NCBI GenBank assembly: GCA_025677815.1
Contig: JAIXMP010000012.1
Span: forward strand, 1-64,000
Length of the DNA stretch: 64,000 nucleotides
Origin: Phascolomyces articulosus
Lineage: Eukaryota; Mucoromycota; Mucoromycetes; Mucorales; Lichtheimiaceae
Direction: 5' to 3'
Position numbers and translations under genes: made by a program
The notes under the pieces: model-generated
Told to the model about the DNA's origin: nothing
The model's database searches: none
What the model saw: only the letters and a program-made list of their open reading frames with translations
Shown here: positions 55,973 through 64,000 of the stretch, one piece after another
Position numbering within the stretch: position 1 is the stretch's first letter
Layout of the letters: each line of letters opens with the position of its first letter

Positions 55973-57268
55973 CTAATTTTTACTTCGAGATGATTTCACA
56001 TCCCATGTAACGCCTTGTTGTTGAGCCCATGCTGAACAAGCACGATCTTGTTGTTCACATAAAGTCATGAGAACTTTTCGTTGTGCAAGCATAACGACTG
56101 TTTCCCAATCATTTATGAGATGACACTCTTTCATTTCAAAGACGGATAGATTTGGACAATAACGAGCATAAGCACGGATGGTTACGTTGGTAATATGATG
56201 ACAGCTATTGACGGAGATACGTTCAAGATCACGATGACGGTACTGGGCCAGCAGCAACATACATTCATCATCCACTTGACAACCTGCTAATCCTAATACA
56301 GTCACCTTGGTATGTAAAGCAATGAGTCGGATGGATTTAACAGTAATACGATGTCTATCACGGACACGACCCACATTCAAGTGCTTTAATGCCCGACATT
56401 GCATTGCAATGGCTGAAATCGAAACATCTGATATTTGTCCACAAGCGCGCAAGTCCAAGTGTTGTAGTTGTCGACAGCGATCTGCCATTTGCATTATACA
56501 TGCATCTGTAATTTGATAACATCCTGCCAGTGATACATGAGTCAATTGTCCATGCTGTATAATGGGTGAAAGTGCTGCATTATTGACATGATCGCAAATG
56601 TACAAATCAATATGTTCGAGACGAGTACAATGACGCGCGATTTTATCTGATAAGAGCTCATTAATGGTATCCTTTTTGATTTTGCGAATGGTGATCGATC
56701 GTACTACTGATCGATAAAAGGGTATATTCGAGATCGGTTTATTAGGTGATAGAGAAACTGTTATTGTTGTTGTTGAGCTGTTGGTTGATATCGAACTGTT
56801 CAATAGCGAAATATCATCTGAAACGATGGTAGAATTATCGTCACAGTCTTTGTCGGCTGTTGGTGGGGTAGTATGTATGAACAGAAAATCCAAACAATTG
56901 GAAAACAACCCAGTCTGTCTGATGATAGAATTATTAGCCACTGCGAGAGAGGAGGCTGTGTTGCTCGTTTGTATATCATCATCTGTTTCCTCACGCTTTT
57001 CTAATTGCTCTCCAACTGTATTGGCAAATTTGGTAAATGAATTATAACTTGACTCATCAAAAGTAACATTGCGCCATAGAAGTCGAGCAGCACAATCATG
57101 CCACAGATTATTTACTTGTAAACATTGTAACACATCTCCAAAACCATGTTCGTTTGTCTCGTCCGGCAAAGTAAAACTGAGAATGTGGCTAACAATTTCG
57201 GGTATCAAAAGTGCTGGATGTAGAGAGTCAAAATATTGGTCTGATTTACAATGCTTGGTGATAAACAT
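55973..57268 (-). CDS. F-box/LRR protein, AMN1-like repeats
   Basis: Probable substrate receptor of an SCF ubiquitin ligase. It is a single exon of 431 residues. The N-terminus has an F-box (LHPALLIPEIVSHILSFTLP, then VNNLWHDCAARLLWRNVTF, about residues 16-70). A Ser/Thr-rich spacer follows (about 85-185). From about 215 there are Cys-type leucine-rich repeats such as LTHVSLAGCYQITDACI, LQHLDLRACGQISDVSI, LKHLNVGR, VTVLGLAGCQVDDECM and LERISVNSCHHITNVTI, the Amn1/Fbl pattern. The lack of introns is notable beside its intron-rich neighbours. Confidence 0.88.
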   Translation of the reverse strand: MFITKHCKSDQYFDSLHPALLIPEIVSHILSFTLPDETNEHGFGDVLQCLQVNNLWHDCAARLLWRNVTFDESSYNSFTKFANTVGEQLEKREETDDDIQTSNTASSLAVANNSIIRQTGLFSNCLDFLFIHTTPPTADKDCDDNSTIVSDDISLLNSSISTNSSTTTITVSLSPNKPISNIPFYRSVVRSITIRKIKKDTINELLSDKIARHCTRLEHIDLYICDHVNNAALSPIIQHGQLTHVSLAGCYQITDACIMQMADRCRQLQHLDLRACGQISDVSISAIAMQCRALKHLNVGRVRDRHRITVKSIRLIALHTKVTVLGLAGCQVDDECMLLLAQYRHRDLERISVNSCHHITNVTIRAYARYCPNLSVFEMKECHLINDWETVVMLAQRKVLMTLCEQQDRACSAWAQQQGVTWDVKSSRSKN

Positions 57269-57633
57269 GGTCTTTTTTTTCGGTTGTATAGATAAAAGTT
57301 TTATCGTACACCGCAGAGAGTAAAAGAATCAATTGTATTAAAAAAGAACACAATGATAGAAAGAAGAAAGAATAAAAAGAGAGTGAGAGAGAGAAAGAGA
57401 AAAGAAGAATAAAATAACAATGGAGAGAAATAATTAGATATGTAGATGAAAGAAGACATGAAGGGGGTTTTAAGTGCACGGATAATAACCGAAAATTTTT
57501 GCAATAATATGATTTTCGCATTCTTCAGGTTTTTATTCTTATATCATATAAAATTTCTTTACCTATATCACTATGTGAACCTCCTTTTTATCTTTTTTTT
57601 TAACCAACTATAACCCCCTGATTTAACGCCTCT
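57269..57633. promoter_or_regulatory. Promoter region of the F-box gene
   Basis: A 365-bp spacer with long purine-rich (plus strand) GAGA-like runs near 57355-57410. No gene. Confidence 0.35.
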
Positions 57634-60521
57634 TTAGGATTCAATTCCTTGATACAGCTGTCGTTCTTCAAAACGAATTGGGATGACTAGAATATCACGA
57701 AGATTCTATATAAAATAAATGTCCAAGTGAGACTATTATCCTACGTTTTTTTTATGGTATTATATATGGTTGGGACCATATTCAAATGATCAAAGAAAAA
57801 AAAAAGAGATAGAGAATGGGTAAAGAGAGAATGACAAAGAAAACATATTACCTTGCATTGTTCTTCTGTTAAACCACATTCTTGACGGATATAGCCTTCC
57901 AAGGAACCATACTTTGTGTGAATATAATTCAGCGTCAAAATAATTCCTGGTAATCTATATATATACACAAATAAGAATAAATACGATGATTTGCTTCAGA
58001 TACTACTGTTTTTTACATTCCTTTTTTTTCTTTCATACACTTGCTATTTCATTGTATACTTACGAAGCACTTAATCCCTCTTTTGCTTGATCAAATGTGA
58101 TACCTAAATGTTGGGCCCATACTTCCAAAGTCTTTTTGGGTTCTATAGAATTGGAAAAAAAAAATTCAATGTTTACTATAAACACAAGCGAAAAAAAAGG
58201 AGTGAAAAGAGAGTGTTTTACTTGACATATTCATGTTTTATACACTTACCCCATGCACCAATAGTTGTCATGGCAAATTCGTTTGCAATGATATCATCAT
58301 CTACTCCACATATTCCAAGTAAAAGAGCAAAAAATAATCCTGTACGATCTTTTCCCATACGACAATGCACAATGATTGCATCATCTGGGTGTTCCAATAT
58401 ATAAAGAAAGATTTTACGATATTGGTCTTTTGCCTTGACCAACATATCACGGTAACCTGCATATATAACAAAAACCCAACATTATTAATTAATAAAAAAA
58501 AAAGGGTTGGGATAATGGGAGATGATTTATAAAATTGGATATATCATCGTTGGTGGTAAACAAAACAAAGGTTAGAGATATTTTCTATAAAATTTACCTT
58601 TGAAAACTCCCTCAGGACCTTGAAAGAAATTCAAAAGATTCTCTTCTTTCTTCTCAGGAGCAAAATCTTCATCTTTAAACATGGGACACTGATAATGTGT
58701 AATTCCAGATATTTCACTATATATCATATTATCAGTTATATATATAACTTGTTTGCTGGAATACATTTATTTTGGGGGTCTAAATTATTAACTTACGGCA
58801 TTCTCATAGATTGATCCTTCAACTCAATATCAGATCGAAAATCAAAAACACCAGTAATTCCCAAATGTCGTAGCGTTTGTATACCATTTTTTGTGATACC
58901 TCCTAACCTATATAATCATCAATAATGGATAAACAGTAAAAAAATGGGCCAATTGTATAAAATGGTGAGGGATAATGTTTTTTTTTGAAAAATTAGAAAG
59001 ATGAGAGGACTTACTGAGCAGATCGAAATACAGTACGTTCTCGAACGTATCCACTGCCATCTTTGATAGGCCAACCCCCAATATCACGAAAATTTTTTAC
59101 ACCTTCAACATCGATCCATCGTGGAATGCACACGTTCATATGGTGACCAAACTTTTGTGCTCTTGCATAAGCATTGTTTTCGTGTTTCTCAAGATGATTA
59201 ATAATGATGGACACCAACTCATCATATTTGTCATCAAAAGTATGGTTAGCACCAGGTATGAGTTCGAGAGTATGATTTGGAACCAAGTTGGCAATCCTGG
59301 CAGCATTGTCAGGTGTTACTACCTACATGCAGGTATAAATATTTATAGTAATTTCACAGTAAATAACCATCTTAATCGTTTGTTATAAATAAATAAAGCA
59401 AAAAAAAACAGTAAAGTTGGTTTGGTATTTACCGTATCATCCAGACCATGACATGTCAATACACAAGTAGCCTTTGGTATCTTGGACACTAATATATATG
59501 TATAATATTCATTTCTTGGTAAGTGAAAACTAAATATTTCAAAGGCAGATATAAAAAAAAATTACTCTGCATATACCATGAGAATTGTCCCAAGTGGCAT
59601 AAGCATCAATATCAGCTTGAGTCACTTTGACTTTGATAAAGTGACCATTCTTATCTACCGGCCATTCAAAATATCCCTAAATAAAGTAAATAATGAATAA
59701 CCTATATATGGTAGAATAATATACATCTGATAAATCGTAATAATGGGTTCCTCCCACACTTACGTTTTTCGCAAGATCTTCCTTTGCGGCACCTTTTAAT
59801 CGATCATTATCTCCCATGTTGTATCGCGCAGCAATATTAACCACGTGGGATAGAACGGGTGCTGGTTCATGGAGAGTAGCTGCATATTTTAATGCAGCAA
59901 TGGCACCTATTTTTAAGTCAAAAGTGTGAGAATAAAAATTGTAGAATTCAAATGCTGAGCAAAACAAATATATAACCATCTCAATTTTTTTTTCTACCTC
60001 GAGAATGACCAATGATGGCAAATACATTGAAACCTTGTTTTTTAAAGTAGGTGGCGACAGTATAAACATCATGAGTATTATCCTATATAGAATAGTGAAT
60101 AAGAAGAATAGGTCAAATGGATTTTATACGTGCAAAAAAGGAATGGGGAAGAGTATGTCCTCTATGAACTTCTCAATTACATTCATGTTGTTATATTTAG
60201 GTTCTCCTCCACTCTCACCACTACCACGAAAATCGAAACGAAAGGATGAATAAGATAATTTCTGGGCCAATAAAGGTAAAAAGTAATAGTTTTTGTGGCC
60301 TATGGAAGTGTTAATCACAGATACAATTCATGTCAATAAAATAGAACGCGTAGACGAGTAAAGACAAAAAAAAAAGCGAAGTCCTGGAAAATGGGTCTAG
60401 ATATATTACCTGGAGCACCATGGGTAATGAGAACAAGACGTTTGTCAGATCCACCTTTGTCATTGAGAATGCCAACAATGGTTTCTTGTCCAGGAATTTC
60501 AACTCGCTTTTCTGTCGTCAT
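57634..60521 (-). CDS. Alpha/beta-hydrolase fused to tyrosine phosphatase
   Basis: Predicted two-domain enzyme of about 560 residues in roughly a dozen exons. The N-terminal half is an alpha/beta-hydrolase: VLITHGAPG (oxyanion region), SFRFDFRGSGESGG, the nucleophile elbow IIGHSRG, then CVLTCHGLDDTVVTPDNAAR with the acid and PGANHTF with the His. Directly after it, IDVEGVKNFRDIGGWPI opens a Y_phosphatase3-type domain with VRERTVFRSAQ, GVFDFRS and the P-loop IIVHCRMGKDRTGLFFALLL (Cys-x5-Arg). All catalytic residues of both halves are present. The junction is within one long exon (59011-59286), so the fusion is not a mis-joined model. The first exon starts at ATG 60521. Substrates are unknown. 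Confidence 0.85.
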
Positions 60522-60806
60522 AAGAAATATTTCAAGAGTTGGGGAAGTGGGATAAAAAAAAAGACGAATAAATGTGTGCTTAAACTATCATTTTATAGAC
60601 AATTCAATCCATATGTAGTAAATTGTTCCAGAACTCTGGATTGAATTATTTCTAAGAATAGTTTAAAAAAGTCTGAGGAAAAAAGGATGTTTTGCTTTGT
60701 ACTTTTTTATTTATATTATAATTTTTCTTACTCTGCTAAAAACGCATTCTATACATGAAAACGAAAGTGGGGGAAAGATCGTTATGGATTTTTTTTATTG
60801 ATTTAT

Positions 60807-62933
60807 TTATGGTGTGCATCTGCCAGTGAAACGAGGGTAAAGGGAACATTCACGGACAGTGTAACGGTTCAACAACCAAGCAAGGAAACGTTCAACACCA
60901 AGACCATAACCACCATGAGGAGTAGTACCATACTTGCGTTGGTCAGTGTACCAGTAGTAAGGAGCAGGGTCAATACCTTCCTTCTTGTATGCTTCCAATA
61001 ATTCCTCCTATAAATAAAATAAAATAACATACGGAAATGAGTAATTTTATTTCTCAACCACACAAGATCATTTATAATAATTAAAAATGAAAAAAAACTT
61101 ACTCTGTCGTTCATTCTCATACTACCACCAACAATTTCACCAACACCAGGCATTAAAACATCCACACTTTCAGTGATGCCTCGGTCATCAGCACACTTTT
61201 GCATGTAGAAAGCCTTGATATCAGCAGGGAAATGAGTCAAAAGAATAGGACGGTTGATCTTATCAGTCATGGCACGTTCAGGAGCTTCAGGAATATCTTC
61301 ACCAAATTCATAGAAAGAACCATCTTCCTTTTTGATATCGTTTTCCTTCAAGTACTTGATAGCATCAGCATATCTCATGCGCAAGAAAGGACGAGCAGGT
61401 GGTTGGAAACCAGGGTTGAGTTGTTCAATCAACTTGCGAGTAGGTTCGTGAGACATGATACGATCAATCACATCACAGATCAAATCTTCCAAAGCATCCA
61501 ACATTTCATCAAAGGTAATGAAAGCCATTTCAGCTTCCAAGTGAGAGTATTCAGACAAATGACGACGGGTATGGGACTTTTCGGCACGGTAGGATTCGGC
61601 CAAACAAAAGACATCACCAAGAGATGGCAAACAGGTTTCCAAGTAAAGTTGGGATGATTGTGTCAAAAAGGCCTTTTCGCCATAATAGTTGAATTCAAAC
61701 AAGGTGGAACCACCTTCGACTTGAGTTTGTACCATACAGGGTGGTGTCACTTCAGTATAACCACGGGATTCATAATGAGCACGGAATGCCTTGATGATTT
61801 CAGCACGAGCCTTCAAAACAGCAGAGGCAGTTTCACCACGAAGGACAAGATGGCGGTTATCCAACAAGTAGGATGGATCGGCATCAGTAGAGACTCTGTT
61901 GTTGAATGCATCATCACCACCAGGTGCTTTACCAACAACATACCAATAATCAACAACCAATTCGTGGTTATCAGGAGCCTAATCACATTTTTTTGCATTC
62001 CATTTATCAGCTATCCCCATCCATTTAATATTTTTATAAAAATCATACTTACAGTCTTGCCTTCGGGAAGGGCGTTGATAACACCATGAACGGTAATGGT
62101 GGATTCAACAGAGAGGGTGATAGCATCATAGGTATGGCACTAGATTATTATTCCAATTAGTCCACCTGATCTTTTTTATATATATTTATAACTAATTATA
62201 TCTGCACTTCTATTTTTTGTAATTGTTAATCTTTTTTTTTTTTTTTTTTTACCTGCTTGCCAGTAAGAACACATTGAAGGTATCCAGAACCATCACGTAA
62301 GATAACAAACATCATGTCTTTACCTTGGACACGAAGACGATGAACCCAACCTGAAACCTTGACGCGCTTTCCACGCGATTCAACACCTTGACGAATCTTG
62401 ATCTAATATCGATTGCATACCAAAAAGATAAGTAATCCTTTCTCTCTCTTCACCTCTCTTTTCAATACACGTTTCTTTTCAATTTTATTACCTTTTCAGC
62501 CTTGGGAAGAGATTCATCTTCAGTCAAAACAATAGATTTAGCATGTTCAAGAGCCTTGGCTTCTTCTTCAGCCTTCTTGGCTTGTTCATCTTCTTGTTTC
62601 TTCTTTTGTTCTTCTTGCTTTTTGGCCTTACGTTGTTGTTCAACGAGAGATTTTTTAGCCTTCTTTAAAGCAGCACCAGAAATATCTTTGAAACCTTCCT
62701 CATCCTTCTTGACTTGGATTTTGACATTGTCACCACCCTTTTCAACAGCCTTAAGAGCTGTCTTGAAAGGAGACGATTGTGTTCCATTGCCGGTTTCGTC
62801 GGAGCCAACGAGTTCGTCGACGTAAATAACTATATTATTATTGTGACATTAGTTAAAAAAATAATAATTGCCATTATTTTGTTAATGGGATAATGATTTT
62901 TTTTTATTATTCTTTCAACCTACTGTCAGACAT
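60807..62933 (-). CDS. DED81: Asparaginyl-tRNA synthetase, cytosolic
   Basis: It charges tRNA-Asn with asparagine. The first coding exon is only 10 nt (62924-62933, MSD plus one base), joined to a long second exon. An N-terminal Lys/Glu-rich extension ([20 protein letters not shown]) precedes the OB-fold anticodon-binding domain ([20 protein letters not shown]). The class II core shows [20 protein letters not shown], motif 2 ([20 protein letters not shown]), [13 protein letters not shown] and motif 3 ([12 protein letters not shown]). There is no mitochondrial presequence. Its 5' end is 233 bp from the divergent MOCS2B gene. The protein ends FTGRCTP. Confidence 0.96.
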
Positions 62934-63166
62934 TAGGAATATATAAAAAAAAGTGTGTGAGAGAAAAAAAAAGGACTTTAGTGTGTGGGGGAGTATGAAG
63001 TTTATAAGCAAAATAGCTTTCAAAATACGCCAAATATATATAAGGTATATCAAGCTTTATCATACAGCTCTCCGAATTTTGTCCAAGCCACTCATCGTTC
63101 CTTTTGGTACCTTTTTTTCCCTTCTTTATCTTTTCTATAATATAAACGAATAAAAATATATACACA

Positions 63167-63825
63167 ATGGCCACTTCTACGTGTAATGACAACAAGAATA
63201 TTGTCATAATTACAGAAGAGAATTTACCGAGTTTAGAAGTTATTAGTCACCTTGTACAAGATAATTCTTCAGGTGCTATTGCCACTTTTTCTGGATTGAC
63301 ACGAGACACATTTGAAGGTGACTCATAATTACTTCTTCCCCCCTTTCTTCATCCTCATTTATTTTTATAGAAAAAAAAAGGGTTTACTTTTATTGACTCA
63401 TAAAGACATATTCATTGTCTATTTGTATCTTATTGTATACAATATTGTTTATTGACCCATAATGACAAAAAAAACCACATGACTTCAAAAAAAAAGGCAA
63501 AAAGGTGGTCCAACTTGATTATGAAGCGTATGTTCCCATGGCAACCAAAGTTCTTCAAGACCTTATTAAAGAGGCCCGAGAACAATGGTCATTAAAACAT
63601 ATTGCGATCTATCATCGAATTGGTACAGTCCCTGTGGGACAAGTGAGTGTCATTATAGTGGTATCATCTGCTCATCGACGTGAAGGATTATGCGCCACAG
63701 AATATCTTATTGATCATTTGAAGGATCGTTGTCCAATCTGGAAAAAAGAAGTTTATGAGGATGGTAGTGTTTGGAAAGGAACGTGTGAAGGATGTCGACT
63801 TAATAAGCATACCCATAAACAATAG
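63167..63825 (+). CDS. MOCS2B: Molybdopterin synthase catalytic subunit (MOCS2B/MoaE)
   Basis: Large subunit of molybdopterin synthase, which inserts two sulphurs into precursor Z. Two exons (63167-63317 and 63497-63825) give 159 residues. Landmarks are GAIATFSGLTRDTFEGKKVV, LDYEAYVPMA, HIAIYHRIGTVPVGQVSVII, SSAHRREGLCATEYLID and CPIWKKEVYEDGSVW, with the two active-site lysines of the MoaE family. The acceptor must be the AG at 63495-63496 to read EGKKVV. It is transcribed away from the AsnRS gene across a 233-bp shared promoter. Confidence 0.94.
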
Positions 63826-64000
63826 TCAGTTTATTTTATTTTATTTATTTGTCTGTTATCGGTAGTGATTGTATATATATAAGCGGCTAGTAAGATCCCC
63901 CCCCCATTGTTTGACTGATATCCTGTTTGATAATTATACAAATATAAATATAATCATATAGCGAAAAAAAAAGAAATAAAGATAGACATAAAAAAAAAAA
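63826..64000. other. 3' flank of MOCS2B, window end
   Basis: AT-rich 3' flank with a C-run near 63898-63905. No gene. Confidence 0.4.

Overview
This window is nuclear DNA of an early-diverging filamentous fungus, most likely a Mucorales-type Mucoromycota. The genes carry many short introns with GTAAGT/GTATGT donors and TAG acceptors, intergenic DNA is very AT-rich, and the proteins look like those of zygomycete moulds. The window has two compartments: a repeat island (1 to about 21.4 kb) and a gene-dense part (about 22.2 to 64 kb).

Repeat island. From left to right it holds: the 5' part of a tnp2-type (CACTA/Plavaka-like) transposase gene that runs off the left edge; a solo LTR with a 5-bp target duplication (1611-2168); a small decayed spliced ORF; a long decayed tnp2-type transposase (about 3.3-10 kb, minus) interrupted by two nested Tc1-like elements of nearly equal length (4437-6104 and 7472-9138); a 4 x 28 bp tandem repeat; an unknown ORF with 15 in-frame stops (10386 onward); the integrase/chromodomain end of a Ty3/gypsy element with its 3' LTR (12.3-13.5 kb); a third tnp2-type element with long TIRs (about 13.9-19.8 kb) that contains a second LTR-like unit and a second element gene; and a decayed unknown gene (20.4-21.4 kb). 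Long reading frames survive here but are broken by stops that look like C:G to T:A changes (CAA/CAG to TAA/TAG, TGG to TAG, CGA to TGA). This resembles repeat-induced point mutation and is the main unexpected signal of the window.

Gene-rich part. In order: a PfkB sugar kinase (-), a TCP11/Sok1 family protein (+), F-actin capping protein alpha (-), a candidate small spliced ORF (+), a candidate structured RNA (-), a complete and apparently intact DNA transposon with TA target duplication and TIRs over 300 bp (33708-36151), mitochondrial malate dehydrogenase (-), a second PfkB kinase of pseudouridine-kinase type (-), a PP2A B56 regulatory subunit (+), a kelch/transmembrane protein (-), an aspartyl-protease-like secreted protein whose second catalytic Asp appears lost (-), a seven-TM protein with a long tail (-), proteasome beta subunit Pre7/PSMB1 (+), an F-box/LRR protein (-), an alpha/beta-hydrolase fused to a tyrosine phosphatase (-), cytosolic asparaginyl-tRNA synthetase (-) and the large subunit of molybdopterin synthase (+).

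Most of the single-copy genes are housekeeping genes with independent roles (actin capping, TCA cycle, PP2A targeting, protein degradation, translation, Moco synthesis). I see no biosynthetic cluster. Exon structures were read by hand from splice signals and frame continuity. Those with exact lengths given (PfkB 22.2 kb, TCP11, CapZ, MDH, Pre7, MOCS2B, the 33.7 kb transposase) close in frame. Others are approximate at some junctions.
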